Assembly: GCF_005889735.1 (NCBI RefSeq)
Contig: NZ_VCKY01000022.1
Location: 1-64,000 of the forward strand
Length of the DNA stretch: 64,000 nt
Direction: 5' to 3'
Origin: Nonomuraea turkmeniaca
GTDB taxonomy: Bacteria > Actinomycetota > Actinomycetes > Streptosporangiales > Streptosporangiaceae
Below are positions 55,648 through 64,000 of this stretch, piece by piece. Position 1 is the stretch's first letter, and each line of letters begins with the position of its first letter. A model generated the notes under the pieces. The model was given only the letters and a program-made list of their open reading frames with translations. It did no database searches and was not told the DNA's origin. The translations under genes were made by a program, and so were the position numbers.

Positions 55648-58137
55648 TCAGCCGGTGGCGAGCGCCCCGACGATGGAGGCCCGGGCCGCACGGCGGGCCG
55701 GGAGCACAGCGGCCAGCACACCCGCCGCCCCTGACAACACCACGAACAGCACGATCTGCGGCACCGGCACCGACAACACGGCCCCGTCCAGCATCGCCAT
55801 CACGGCCGCCCACCCGAACACACCGCCCAGCACGACCCCGACCAGCGCCCCGATCAGCCCCAGCACCAGCGCCTCGATCGACAACATCCGGCGCAGCTGC
55901 GGCCGGGTCAGCCCGAGGGCCCGCAGCAGCGCGGACTCCCTGGTGCGTTCGTGGACCGACAACGACAGCGTGTTCGCGATGCCCAGCAGCGAGATGAGGA
56001 TCGCCAGTCCCAGCAGACCGGTGATGATCATGAACAACATGTCCAGAGTCTCGTCGAACTGGCCTCGTATCTCGGTCGAGCTCGCCAGCTGAACGGTCGG
56101 GTGGGCGGCGATGGCGGCCTCCACCATCGCACGGGTCTGCTCGGCGGGAACGCCGTCACGGATATTGATCATCACGACGGAGTCGGGCAGCCGGTCGAAG
56201 TACGTGTCGAAGGGCTGCTCGCCAACGGTGAGGGCCGGCAGCGTGGAGTTGGTGCCGTTCAGCACGGCGACCACGCGCAACGGCACGGTCCCCGCCAGGT
56301 CGGTCCTGGCCCGCACGGTGTCGCCGACCGTCACGCCCAGCTCCTTGGCCGCGTAGTCGAGCAGCGCCACCTCGCCGGCGGACAACCCGGCCATGGCCCC
56401 GGAGACGACCTCGGGTGTGACGGCCCCGCGGTAGGTGCCGATGTCGTAGCTCCGGCCGTCCACCTTCGTCGGCGTCTTGCGGACCTGCAGCACCGACGCC
56501 AGCTCCGGCTTGCCGCGCAGCCCCTCCGCCACCGACCGGGGCACGCCGCCCTCGCGCCCCTGCGTGGCCAGCATGTAGTCGACGGGGAACTGCTCGTCGA
56601 GCTTGGTCCACACGGTCACCCGCGTGGACGCGCTGAGCACCGAGATCAATGTCATGAGCGTCACCCCGATGGTGAGCGCGACGGTCGTGGTGGCCGCCCG
56701 CGTGGGGTTGCGCGCGGAGTTGTCCACCGCCAGCCGTCCCGGCACGCCGAACAGCCGGGCCGGGATCCAGCCCACCGCCGCACTCAGCGGCTTGACCAGC
56801 ACCGGCCCGAGGATCAGCACAGCGAGGAAGGTCAGGGCGCCGCCGGCCATCACGACGATCAGGGTGGGTGGCTCGCCGGGCGGCATCCCCCACACGCCGA
56901 AGCCGGTCGTCCCCATCCCGGCCAGCAGGAACAGCACCGCGAAGACCCAGCGCATAACCCCGGTGCGGTACGTCTGCTCCGCCACCTGCGTACGCAGCGC
57001 CGCGACCGGCCGCACTCGCGTGGCCGACCGGGCGGGAAGCAGCGCCGCGCACACCGTGACCACCAGGCCCACGGCCAGGCCGATGGCGATCGTGGCCGGC
57101 GCCAGCGTGACGGCCGCATCGGTGGGCAGCTGGACGTCGAACGCGCCGAGGACCGCGAGCGCGAGCGCCGCCAGCCCGTACCCGATGACCAGGCCGAACG
57201 CGGAGGCGACCAGGCCCACCACCACCGACTCCAGCACGATCGAGCCGAAGACCTGCCCCCGCGTCGCCCCGATGCACCGCAGCAACGCCATCTCCCTGGT
57301 CCGCTGCGCGACGAGGATCCCGAACGTGTTGTAGATGACCAGCGCGGCCACCATCATCGCCACGGCGCCGAACATCAGCAGCCCCACGGTCAGGGTCCGC
57401 ATCTCGAACCCGGCCGCATCGGCCAGATCGGCGGCCAGCTCATCACCGGTCTTGACCACGGCCCCACCGCCGGCGGCCGCCGCCACGGCTTGCTTGAGCC
57501 CCGCGGCCTGGCCCGCGACGTCGATCTCGCGATACCCCTTCGCGCCGGTCATCCGCTGCGCGGTGGCCGTGGTGAAGCCGACGACGCCGGTATACGCGAG
57601 TTGCTGGTCGACGCCGGGATCAAGGAGCCCGACGAGCTTGAACCGGTGCTCGGCCTGCTTGCCATCGAGCACCGTGATCGTGTCGCCGATCTGGAATTTC
57701 TGGGCCTTGGCCGTGTTCTCGTCGAGCACGGCGGCTTGGTCGTCCGTGCCGGGGCCGGAGCCGGAGACGATCGCGGTGCGGTCCAGCGGTCCACGCACGA
57801 TCGAGACGGCCGTGGTGGGCACGCTGCCCACGACCTTGCCGTCCTTGCCGACGAGCGGCGCGGGCTCCCGGATCAGGCCCTGTGCCTCGGTCACGCCCTC
57901 GACGGCGCGTATCCGTTCCACGATCTTCTCGGACAGGACGCCGTCGGGGTCCTTGGGCAGGACGGCCACGTCGACCTTGCCGGCGTCGGCCGTGACCCGC
58001 TGGGAGAAGCCGGCCTGGATGGTGTCGTTCAGCACGAACGTGCCCGCGATGAACCCCACCCCCAGCATGATCGCCAGCGAGGTGAGCAACAACCGGAGCC
58101 GGTGCGCGCGCAGCCCGGCCACTGCCGTCCTCAGCAC
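55648..58137 (-). CDS. MacB/FtsX-like ABC transporter permease
   Basis: 829 aa with a duplicated FtsX layout: TM helix 1 ([21 protein letters not shown]), an external domain of about 220 residues, three TM helices near 265-385, then a second set with TM at 410-450, another external domain and three final helices with [25 protein letters not shown]. It starts 1 base after the ATPase stop. Such permeases use the ATPase to work on substrates outside the membrane, for example peptide antibiotics or lipoproteins. About 150 bp to its right (55495-55647) hold only an AT-rich stretch. Confidence 0.9.
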   Translation of the reverse strand: MLRTAVAGLRAHRLRLLLTSLAIMLGVGFIAGTFVLNDTIQAGFSQRVTADAGKVDVAVLPKDPDGVLSEKIVERIRAVEGVTEAQGLIREPAPLVGKDGKVVGSVPTTAVSIVRGPLDRTAIVSGSGPGTDDQAAVLDENTAKAQKFQIGDTITVLDGKQAEHRFKLVGLLDPGVDQQLAYTGVVGFTTATAQRMTGAKGYREIDVAGQAAGLKQAVAAAAGGGAVVKTGDELAADLADAAGFEMRTLTVGLLMFGAVAMMVAALVIYNTFGILVAQRTREMALLRCIGATRGQVFGSIVLESVVVGLVASAFGLVIGYGLAALALAVLGAFDVQLPTDAAVTLAPATIAIGLAVGLVVTVCAALLPARSATRVRPVAALRTQVAEQTYRTGVMRWVFAVLFLLAGMGTTGFGVWGMPPGEPPTLIVVMAGGALTFLAVLILGPVLVKPLSAAVGWIPARLFGVPGRLAVDNSARNPTRAATTTVALTIGVTLMTLISVLSASTRVTVWTKLDEQFPVDYMLATQGREGGVPRSVAEGLRGKPELASVLQVRKTPTKVDGRSYDIGTYRGAVTPEVVSGAMAGLSAGEVALLDYAAKELGVTVGDTVRARTDLAGTVPLRVVAVLNGTNSTLPALTVGEQPFDTYFDRLPDSVVMINIRDGVPAEQTRAMVEAAIAAHPTVQLASSTEIRGQFDETLDMLFMIITGLLGLAILISLLGIANTLSLSVHERTRESALLRALGLTRPQLRRMLSIEALVLGLIGALVGVVLGGVFGWAAVMAMLDGAVLSVPVPQIVLFVVLSGAAGVLAAVLPARRAARASIVGALATG

Positions 58138-58138
58138 C

Positions 58139-58879
58139 TCACGCCTCCAGCTTCACGAGCGTGTCCAGCACGGACTGCGGCGTCGGCGCGGCGATCTCGG
58201 TGATCAGCTCGCCGTCGCGCAGGAAGACCACTCGGTCGGCGTACGCGGCCGCGACCGGGTCGTGCGTGACCATGACGATGGTCTGGCCCAGCTCGCGTAC
58301 GGACGTGCGGAGGAAGGACAGGATCTCGGCGCCGCTGCGCGAGTCCAGGTTGCCCGTCGGCTCGTCGGCGAAGATCACCTGGGGCTTGCTGATCAGCGCC
58401 CTGGCCATGGCCACACGCTGCTGCTGGCCACCGGACAACTCGGTCGGCCGGTGCGCCAGCCGGTCCCGCAGCCCGACCGTGTCGATCACCCGGTCGAGCA
58501 GCACCTGGTCGGCCTGGCGGGCGGAGATGTCGAGCGGCAGCCGGATGTTCTGCTCGGCGGTCAGCGTGGGCAGCAGGTTGAACGCCTGGAAGACGAAGCC
58601 GATCCGCTCACGGCGCAGCAGCGTGAGCTGCCGGTCGGTCAGCCCGGTCAGCTCCACGTCGCCGATGTGCACGGTGCCGGAGGTGGCGGTGTCGAGCCCG
58701 GCCAGGCAGTGCATCAGCGTGGACTTGCCGGAGCCGGACGGGCCCATGATCGCGGTGAACGCCCCGGTCGCGAAGGTCACGTTCACCCCCCGCAGAGCGT
58801 GCACCTCGGCGTCGCCGTGGCCGTACACCTTGGTCAGATTCGTGGCTACCACGGCAGGCGGGGCCTGGGTGAGCGTCAC
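58139..58879 (-). CDS. MacB/LolD-like ABC transporter ATPase
   Basis: 246 aa from the GTG at 58879, supported by AAGGAG 5 bases upstream; a GTG at 58885 is also in frame. Walker [11 protein letters not shown]-loop [12 protein letters not shown], signature LSGGQQQR, Walker [13 protein letters not shown]. Partner of the FtsX-like permease. Lies 117 bp after the response regulator on the same strand, suggesting control by that two-component system. Confidence 0.9.
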   Translation of the reverse strand: MTLTQAPPAVVATNLTKVYGHGDAEVHALRGVNVTFATGAFTAIMGPSGSGKSTLMHCLAGLDTATSGTVHIGDVELTGLTDRQLTLLRRERIGFVFQAFNLLPTLTAEQNIRLPLDISARQADQVLLDRVIDTVGLRDRLAHRPTELSGGQQQRVAMARALISKPQVIFADEPTGNLDSRSGAEILSFLRTSVRELGQTIVMVTHDPVAAAYADRVVFLRDGELITEIAAPTPQSVLDTLVKLEA

Positions 58880-58996
58880 TTTCACTCCTTGTCGCGGACG
58901 AGCGGACGAGATCAACGCCAACCACGCTAGGAGTGAAAATCTCTCGATCCATGGGTCCTGAGGAGGGACTTCTCGTAGGACTCCAGATGACCCGGG

Positions 58997-59647
58997 TCAG
59001 ACTTTCGGTCGATGGGACGGCACGATCAGGCCGCTCTCGTACGCGTACACCACCACTTGCGCCCGGTCCCGCAACCCCAGCTTGGCCAGCACGCGCCCCA
59101 GATGTGTCTTCACCGTCGCCTCCGCGACCTCCAGCTGGTTCGCGATCTCCATGTTGGACAGGCCGCGCGCCACCATGAGCAACACCTCCTGCTCACGGGG
59201 CGTCAGGTCGGCCGTCCTGACCCGCTCCCCCGACGGCAGCTGAGCGGCGAACTGTTCCAGCATGCGCCGCAACGTGGGAGGCGCCACCACGGCGTCGCCC
59301 GCGTGCACGTGCCTGATGGCGCTGACGAGATCGGCCGGCGGCACGTCCTTCAGCAGGAAACCGGCGGCGCCCGCCTTGACCGCCGCGAACGCGTACTCGT
59401 CCAGGTCGAACGTCGTCAGGATCAGCACCTTCGGCCCGTCGATCCGGCTGGTCGCCTCGACGCCGTCCATGTGGGGCATGCGCACGTCCATGAGCACGAC
59501 GTCCACCTCGATGGTCTTCAGCAGCTCCAGGGCCGCCGCCCCGTCACCGGCCTCGGCGACCACCTCGATGTCCGGCTGCGCTCCGAGCACCATCCTGAAG
59601 CCGGCGCGCAACAGCTCCTGGTCATCGACCAGCATCACGCGTATCAC
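58997..59647 (-). CDS. NarL/LuxR family response regulator
   Basis: 216 aa from a GTG with GGAGGAGG upstream. Receiver domain with the acidic pair VDDQELL and phospho-acceptor Asp in VVLMDVRMPHMDG, then T/K positions (LTTFD, LLKDVPP). The LuxR-type HTH follows: LTPREQEVLLMVARGLSNMEIANQLEVAEATVKTHLGRVLAKLGLRDR (given as the family motif region). Pairs with the DesK-like kinase immediately upstream. Confidence 0.92.
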   Translation of the reverse strand: MIRVMLVDDQELLRAGFRMVLGAQPDIEVVAEAGDGAAALELLKTIEVDVVLMDVRMPHMDGVEATSRIDGPKVLILTTFDLDEYAFAAVKAGAAGFLLKDVPPADLVSAIRHVHAGDAVVAPPTLRRMLEQFAAQLPSGERVRTADLTPREQEVLLMVARGLSNMEIANQLEVAEATVKTHLGRVLAKLGLRDRAQVVVYAYESGLIVPSHRPKV

Positions 59648-59661
59648 CAGGCCGCCTCCTC

Positions 59662-60906
59662 CTATGCCGCTTTGACCATGGGCAACCTGGCCAGCACCTC
59701 GAAGCCGCCGCCAGAGCGCGGGCCCGCCGACACCGCGCCGCCGTACATGCCGACCCGCTCCCGCATGCCGATCAGCCCGTGACCGTCGGGGCTCTGCGGG
59801 GAGGCGGCGCCCCTGCCGTCGTCGGTCACGCGGACGACCAGGTCGGGACCGCCGTACTCGATCTCCACGACCGCCTGGACGCCCGGGCCGCCGTGTTTGA
59901 GGGTGTTGGTGAGGGCTTCCTGGACGATGCGGTAGATCGCGAGCTGCTGGCCCTCGGGCAGCTCGCTGGGCACGCCGGCGACCCGCAGGCGGGTGGGCAC
60001 GGCCGAGCCGCGTACCAGCTCCTCCAGCTGGGCCAGTCCCGGCTGCGGGGTGTAGTCGGTGTCGCCGTGCTCGTTCTCCCGCAGCACGCCGACCAGCCTG
60101 CGCATCTCGGCGAGCGCGGCCCGGCCGGTCTTGGAGATGGTCCTGACAGCCTGGCGGGCCTGCTCGGGGTCGCTGTCCATGGCGAAGCCCGCGCCGTCGG
60201 CCTGCACCACCATCACGCTGACGTTGTGGGCCACGACGTCGTGCAACTCCCTGGCGATCCTGGCGCGTTCGGCCGCGGCGGCCATCCTGGCCTGCTGGTC
60301 CCGCTCGCGTTCGGCCCGCTCGGCGCGTTCCTCCAGACCCTCCAGGTAGCGGCGGCGGGTGTTGGCGTACAGGCCGGTCAGCCAGATCGTGATCACGAAG
60401 ATCGACCCGCTGAAGAACATCCCGAACGTGGGCGTGTCCCAGCTGACCAGCGCCATGAACATCCCCAGCTCCGCCACCAGGCCGGCCGCCAGCGCCCAGC
60501 GGAACGAGCACTGGTAGGCCACCGCCCACAGCGCCACCAGCACCGAGAGGTTGGCCGGCAGCAGGTCGACGTCCGCCAACCACTGGCCGAAGCAGATCAG
60601 CGAGATGGCCGAGAACGCGGCCAGCGGCCGATTCTGCCAGAGCAGCGGCGCCAGGAGCAGCGCCGACAGCAACAGGTAACCGGCCGCGCCGACATACTGG
60701 CCACCGTCCGGCGACGTGTTGATCACGAACGGCACCGCGAGGATCGCGCACAACCCGGCTAAGGGCGCGACCCGGAGGCCGCCCGCCAGCTTCTCATGGC
60801 GTCTGGACCACGCCCGTACCCTGCCGAACACATCCTCACGATATGTAAGCCGGAACCGCCATTGGTCCGCCTCCAGGGGGAAGTGCGCGTACGACCCAGG
60901 TCGCAC
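59662..60906 (-). CDS. DesK-like sensor histidine kinase
   Basis: About 414 aa from a GTG near 60906; the start is uncertain, and the frame extends further upstream through non-typical sequence. Five or six TM helices between about residues 45 and 190, a coiled-coil linker (LEGLEERAERAERERDQQARM), HisKA_3 phospho-acceptor ARELHDVVAHNVSVMVVQ, and HATPase with QEALTNTLKHG and DDGRGA. No large sensory domain, so the signal is probably in the membrane. Transcribed with the response regulator 14 bp downstream. Confidence 0.87.
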   Translation of the reverse strand: MRPGSYAHFPLEADQWRFRLTYREDVFGRVRAWSRRHEKLAGGLRVAPLAGLCAILAVPFVINTSPDGGQYVGAAGYLLLSALLLAPLLWQNRPLAAFSAISLICFGQWLADVDLLPANLSVLVALWAVAYQCSFRWALAAGLVAELGMFMALVSWDTPTFGMFFSGSIFVITIWLTGLYANTRRRYLEGLEERAERAERERDQQARMAAAAERARIARELHDVVAHNVSVMVVQADGAGFAMDSDPEQARQAVRTISKTGRAALAEMRRLVGVLRENEHGDTDYTPQPGLAQLEELVRGSAVPTRLRVAGVPSELPEGQQLAIYRIVQEALTNTLKHGGPGVQAVVEIEYGGPDLVVRVTDDGRGAASPQSPDGHGLIGMRERVGMYGGAVSAGPRSGGGFEVLARLPMVKAA

Positions 60907-60995
60907 ATGGCGAAGGCTTACGCGGGTCTTACGGCGGTTTGGGCATTCTCTACACCGGGAGCGCCCCTCCAGTGGGCGAGTAAAGGGAGATCGTG

Positions 60996-61523
60996 ATGGC
61001 GGATCATGATCGCGACGCCGGGTCGCGCGGTGAAGAGGAAGCACCGCGCGACCCCGCCCGGGAGGAGCCTGCGGCCCCCTCGACCGAGCGCGACACGGAC
61101 GTGTACCCCGACCAGTCCAACCTGAAGTACGGCGAGATCCCCCCAGGCCCCGGCCCCCACGTCGGCCAGGACTACACCTCGGCCGCGCACACCCTGCCCG
61201 GCTCGGACTCCTCCTACCGGCGTGCCGACACCTCTTTCCGCGATTTCATCCGGCAGAAGCCGGCCCAGATCGCCGGCGCCGGCCTGATCGGCCTCGTCCT
61301 GGGCGCTATGATCGGGGGCACCACGGTGGCAGTGGTGAGCAACCTGGGTGACCGACACGAGCGTCACGGCGTGTACGTGGAATATCCCGACTGGAGACCG
61401 AAGCGCTTCGTGGTCCCGGATCAGCTCAATGAGCTCTGTCAGGACACCGGGGACGACATCGTCTGCGAGGCGCCGTTCGACATGAGAGTCCGGCCCAATA
61501 CGGAGCCGACCAGCACCGGTTGA
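60996..61523 (+). CDS. Hypothetical single-pass membrane protein
   Basis: 175 aa from the ATG at 60996, preferred over the GTG at 60993 because AGGGAG then has a 6-base spacer. A charged, disordered N-terminal cytoplasmic half (Glu, Pro, Asp rich) of about 90 residues leads to one TM helix with glycine motifs (AGAGLIGLVLGAMIGGTTVAVV) and a short external end with two Cys (ELCQDTGDDIVCEAPF). No family recognised. Divergent from the kinase. Confidence 0.7.
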   Translation: MADHDRDAGSRGEEEAPRDPAREEPAAPSTERDTDVYPDQSNLKYGEIPPGPGPHVGQDYTSAAHTLPGSDSSYRRADTSFRDFIRQKPAQIAGAGLIGLVLGAMIGGTTVAVVSNLGDRHERHGVYVEYPDWRPKRFVVPDQLNELCQDTGDDIVCEAPFDMRVRPNTEPTSTG

Positions 61524-61543
61524 GCATGTCCATCATGAACTTG

Positions 61544-61616
61544 TGGGGCCGGTGGGATTCGAACCCACACTAACAGCCACCTAAAGACTGCGCCTCTGCC
61601 ATTGGGCTACGGCCCC
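61544..61616 (-). tRNA. Unusual class I tRNA, anticodon UAG
   Basis: 73 nt on the minus strand. Acceptor stem GGGGCCG/CGGCCCC is perfect, A73 is present, and CCA is not encoded. D-arm stem is 3 bp (GCC/GGC). Anticodon stem CAGTC/GGCTG (one G-U pair) closes the 7-base loop TTTAGGT, giving anticodon UAG. Variable loop is only 5 nt (TTAGT); T-arm GTGGG-TTCGAAT-CCCAC. UAG should mean leucine, yet normal bacterial tRNA-Leu has a long variable arm, so the amino acid is uncertain. Its 5' end overlaps the restored end of the HNH gene by 10 bases. Confidence 0.85.
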
Positions 61617-62091
61617 TGCTTCGTCTTTCCCTTACCGGCGAAGTTCTCGGTTTGGGAATGACAGTTCGGGCACAGAAAGCGCAGATTATCGATCCGATTG
61701 TCAGCCAGTCACCATTGATGTGGTCGACGTGGAGCGTCAGCGGCCTTCCTTGCCACGTACCGCCAATCTTACAGCCTGCGCAGGTGTATGGGAGCCCTGC
61801 TTCGCGCAAGGCGCGGCGAAGTGTCGGCGCCTTCTCCCGGATGGAACCTGACGGGCGTGGCACGAGAACCTCTTGATAGGGGCGCAGGCTGGGAGAACGC
61901 CGCCCTTTGCCATGGGCTTGGCCGACGAAGTGGGAGGTGTCAATCTCGAAGTGCTTCAACCTTCGACTGATGTGGGCATGGCTTCCGCCCGTCCACTTGA
62001 TGCCCAGGCGCCGAAGAACGTCCGCTACACTGCGTGACTCGGCAGCCGCTTCAGCGAGCAGCTCGCGTGAATACTTGATGTATGCCGCCAT
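61607..62091 (-). CDS. HNH endonuclease with -1 frameshift in the catalytic core
   Basis: Frame 0 from the ATG at 62091 codes 130 residues through VDHINGDWL. It then loses the family pattern and would run to 61570 with an unrelated tail. A -1 step at the CTG codon (61704-61702), rereading its G, continues as DNRIDNLRFLCPNCHSQTEN and stops at 61607. The result is 161 aa with both zinc CxxC pairs (CAGC, CPNC) and the full H-N-H set. The N-terminal half is DNA-binding-like (SVADVLRRLGIKWTGGSHAHISRRL). The stop codon is bases 8-10 of the adjoining tRNA. Either recoded or recently broken. Confidence 0.7.
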
Positions 62092-62184
62092 GAGACAAGA
62101 CTAGAAAACGTCACCGACATTTCCTGGACCGAAATAGGCGCCGCCGCATCTGCCTAATTCCGTCGTTTTGCCGCAATTCAGAAT

Positions 62185-62208
62185 GCGGGCCCTCTCAGGA
62201 GGGCCCGC
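62185..62208 (-). terminator. Terminator-like hairpin after bcp
   Basis: Perfect 10-bp stem GCGGGCCCTC/GAGGGCCCGC with loop TCAG, 8 bp beyond the bcp stop. AT-rich sequence follows on the minus strand, but no clear T-run. Confidence 0.6.
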
Positions 62209-62216
62209 GGCGGAGG

Positions 62217-62705
62217 TCAGGCCAGTCCCAGCTTCTTCTTCAGCGAAGCCACGTGCCCCGTGGCCTTCACGTTGTAGAGCGCCTGCTCGATCTTGCCTTC
62301 CCCGTCGATGACGAACGTCGAGCGAAGGACGCCCACGATCTCCTTGCCGTACAACTTCTTCGTGCCGTACGCCCCGTACGCCTGGTGGACGGCCAGGTCG
62401 GGGTCCGACAGCAGGGGAAAGGTCAGCGCGTCGCGCTCGGCGAACTTGGCGAGCTTTTCCGGCTTGTCCTTCGACACGCCGAGCACCACGAAACCCTCAT
62501 CCGTCAGCTGGGCCAGGTTGTCGCGGAAATCACAGGCCTGCTTGGTGCAGCCGGGCGTCATCGCGGCAGGGTAGAAATAGAGGATCACCCGCTTGCCGCG
62601 GTAGGCGTCGAGCGAGACGGCGCCGCCGTCGGCAGTGGGTAGCGTGAACTCGGGCGCGGCGTCGCCGGGCGCGAGCTTGGTTTCGGTCTGCTTGGTATCG
62701 GTCAC
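62217..62705 (-). CDS. bcp: Thioredoxin-dependent peroxiredoxin, BCP type
   Basis: 162 aa, GTG start with AGGAGG upstream. Peroxiredoxin motif YPAAMTPGCTKQACDFRD holds the peroxidatic Cys and a second Cys five residues on, the BCP atypical 2-Cys arrangement. The usual Lys/Thr in YPKDxTPGC is replaced here by PAAMTPGC, a small change found in some actinomycetes. Reduces hydroperoxides in the cytoplasm. Confidence 0.93.
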   Translation of the reverse strand: MTDTKQTETKLAPGDAAPEFTLPTADGGAVSLDAYRGKRVILYFYPAAMTPGCTKQACDFRDNLAQLTDEGFVVLGVSKDKPEKLAKFAERDALTFPLLSDPDLAVHQAYGAYGTKKLYGKEIVGVLRSTFVIDGEGKIEQALYNVKATGHVASLKKKLGLA

Positions 62706-62863
62706 GGGGCCTCCTGAGCTCTCCCCCGCAAACCTACCGGCTACCGGCCCGGCCGCCGTGCCGTGCGGTGCGACGACCTGACAGACTGATCACGACCAGA
62801 ACGGACGGAGCTCGCACGGCACGCGGAGCGGGCGCGGCCCCGCGTACGGTCGAAAGGAGAGCC

Positions 62864-63196
62864 ATGGCTGACACCGATCCCGACGAGCTGGAGCGGCGGA
62901 TCGCGCGTACGCGCGCGGAGTTGGCTCACACGGTCGACGCCATTGCCGACCGGGTGAGCCCCAAGCGGGTCGCCGAGCGTACGATGGCCGACGTCAAGAG
63001 CAGGGCCGGGCATTTCGTGGCGTCCGTGGGCGATGCCCTTGGGATGACGCCGAAGCCGGTCGAATATGCCGACACCCCCGATGGGGTGTGGGAGGAAGAT
63101 CGGCCCAACCTGGCTCCGGTGCTGATCGGGGTAGGTGCGGCGCTGGTCGTGGGGGCGGCCGTCGTGCTCTGGCGCCGTCGTCGCCGCCGCCCCTGA
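62864..63196 (+). CDS. DUF3618 membrane protein
   Basis: 110 aa from the ATG at 62864, with AAAGGAGA upstream. DUF3618 pattern DPDELERRIARTRAELAHTVDAIADRVSPKRVAER near the start, then a linker and a single C-terminal TM helix (LIGVGAALVVGAAVVLW) followed by an Arg-rich end. Function unknown; the family is common in actinomycetes. Confidence 0.85.
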   Translation: MADTDPDELERRIARTRAELAHTVDAIADRVSPKRVAERTMADVKSRAGHFVASVGDALGMTPKPVEYADTPDGVWEEDRPNLAPVLIGVGAALVVGAAVVLWRRRRRRP

Positions 63197-63224
63197 CCTG
63201 TGCGTGGGGAGGAGGGGCCGGGCT

Positions 63225-64000
63225 TCAGAGGAAGGTCTGGCCCTCACCCCTGTACGTGGGCGCCGACTCCACGAGCGTGTCACCGTCCACCAGGTGCAGC
63301 GTGTCGAAGCGCTCGCACAGCTCGCCCGCCTTGGCGTGCCTGAACCACACCCTGTCCCCGATCCGCAGGTCCTCGGCCGCCTGGCCGAGCAGCGGCGTCT
63401 GCACCTCGCCCGCGCCCTCGTCGGGCCTGTACCGCAGGCCGGCGGGCAGGTATGGCTGCGGCAACCGGCTCGGCCCCGCCTGTCCGGAGGCCACGTAGCC
63501 GCCGCCGAGCACCGTCACCGTGCTCGGGCCCGGCCGGCGCACCACGGGCAGCGCGAACAACGCTGCGGGGTGGCCGGTGAAGCCCCGATAGAAGTCGAAC
63601 AACCGGGGATGGAACAGGCCGGAGCCGGCGGCCACCTCCGTGATCGCCTTCTCACGCACGGTCCGCTCGATGGAGCCGGTGCCGCCGCCGTTGACGAACT
63701 CGAGGTCGGCGATCTGGCGCACGGCGTTCACGATGCGCCCGCGCCTCATGACGAGTTCTCTGGCCGACTGCGCCTGCATGAAGCGGACGAGGCGGGAGTA
63801 GGCGGCCTTCCCTGGCGGCGCGTCGCCGACGCCGGCGATCTGGGCCTCGTACGCCAGCAGCCCGGCCAGCCGGAAGCCCGGTCGTTTCGCGATGGCGGCG
63901 GCCAGGTCGGCGGCCTGCTCGGGTTCGCGGATGGGCGACCGGAGAGCTCCCGCCCGGAATTTCCCGCCGAACGCGATGAATGCGGCGTCGATGTCCATGC
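63225..64000 (-). CDS. Alanine racemase-like PLP enzyme (D-threonine aldolase/D-serine dehydratase type), 5' truncated
   Basis: 258 aa visible; the frame reaches the right edge, and family proteins are about 400 aa, so roughly the first 130 residues with the PLP lysine are missing. Seen are the barrel strands GFRLAGLLAYEAQIAGV and LEFVNGGGTGSIE (phosphate-binding glycines), and the C-terminal D-serine-dehydratase-like domain with GGGYVASG and a His/Cys pair in FRHAKAGELCERF, which binds metal in that family. Probably cleaves or dehydrates a D-hydroxy amino acid. Confidence 0.75.
   Translation of the reverse strand, partial: MDIDAAFIAFGGKFRAGALRSPIREPEQAADLAAAIAKRPGFRLAGLLAYEAQIAGVGDAPPGKAAYSRLVRFMQAQSARELVMRRGRIVNAVRQIADLEFVNGGGTGSIERTVREKAITEVAAGSGLFHPRLFDFYRGFTGHPAALFALPVVRRPGPSTVTVLGGGYVASGQAGPSRLPQPYLPAGLRYRPDEGAGEVQTPLLGQAAEDLRIGDRVWFRHAKAGELCERFDTLHLVDGDTLVESAPTYRGEGQTFL

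Noticed and set aside
61570-62091. Reading the HNH gene as one normal 173-aa protein in frame 0
   Set aside because: After residue 130 frame 0 loses the conserved N-H half and the second zinc CxxC, and it runs antisense-like through most of the tRNA; the -1 frame keeps all motifs.

Overview
The window is high-GC, gene-dense DNA from a filamentous actinomycete. Conservons (cvnABCD), a PII-GlnD-Amt nitrogen module, GlnR-like and IdeR-like boxes, many GTG/TTG starts and ATGA/GTGA overlaps all fit this. The overall flavour resembles Streptosporangiaceae (Nonomuraea-like), but the family is an inference and not proven. No insertion sequence, CRISPR array or prophage structural gene was seen. The first gene (sugar kinase) and the last gene (PLP-dependent amino-acid lyase) are cut by the window edges.

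Layout. 1-1.5 kb: end of an amino-sugar kinase plus an SIS protein. 1.5-5.7 kb: conservon 1. 6-11.2 kb: glycine betaine/choline-type ABC importer with a fused double permease and two paralogous binding proteins. 11.2-13.8 kb: TetR repressor and DrrAB-type exporter. 13.9-18.2 kb: conservon 2. 18.3-22.4 kb: glnD, glnB and amtB. 22.6-26.8 kb: iron-boxed binding lipoprotein, MOSC protein, alpha/beta hydrolase with divergent TetR, and a principal-like sigma factor. 26.9-36.1 kb: histidine utilisation genes (hutI, hutF, an M20 amidohydrolase, hutU, RpiR regulator), interrupted by an SDR and a PadR-ABC exporter unit. 36.1-37.8 kb: ABC exporter. 38-42.3 kb: DUF4331, TPR and NicO-like metal exporter. 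42.3-44.6 kb: PadR, SGNH hydrolase, membrane protein. 44.6-49.7 kb: FadR-type regulator with a gamma-glutamyl amine degradation operon. 50.6-53.8 kb: tandem glycine riboswitch, gcvT, gcvH, sdaA. 53.8-55.5 kb: papain-fold toxin and Imm35-like immunity pair with short upstream reading frames. 55.6-60.9 kb: two-component system and MacB-like ABC transporter. 61-64 kb: small membrane protein, an unusual tRNA joined to a frameshifted HNH nuclease gene, bcp, a DUF3618 protein and the partial lyase.

The most unusual locus is 61544-62091 on the minus strand. An HNH endonuclease gene is intact except for one -1 frameshift inside its catalytic core. Its restored stop codon lies inside the 5' end of a 73-nt class I tRNA with anticodon UAG. 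The shift site is a CUG codon that this anticodon could read by wobble, and a -1 step there restores the complete HNH motif. This could be a selfish cassette whose nuclease needs its own frameshifting tRNA, or a recently broken gene beside an odd tRNA. The sequence alone cannot decide.

Other points of note: a matching palindrome at equal distance upstream of the M20 amidohydrolase and of hutU, which suggests a hut operator; three consecutive perfect hairpins between the DUF4331 and TPR genes; a hairpin-rich repeat region between glnB and glnD; and a pentapeptide repeat array in the first CvnA kinase.
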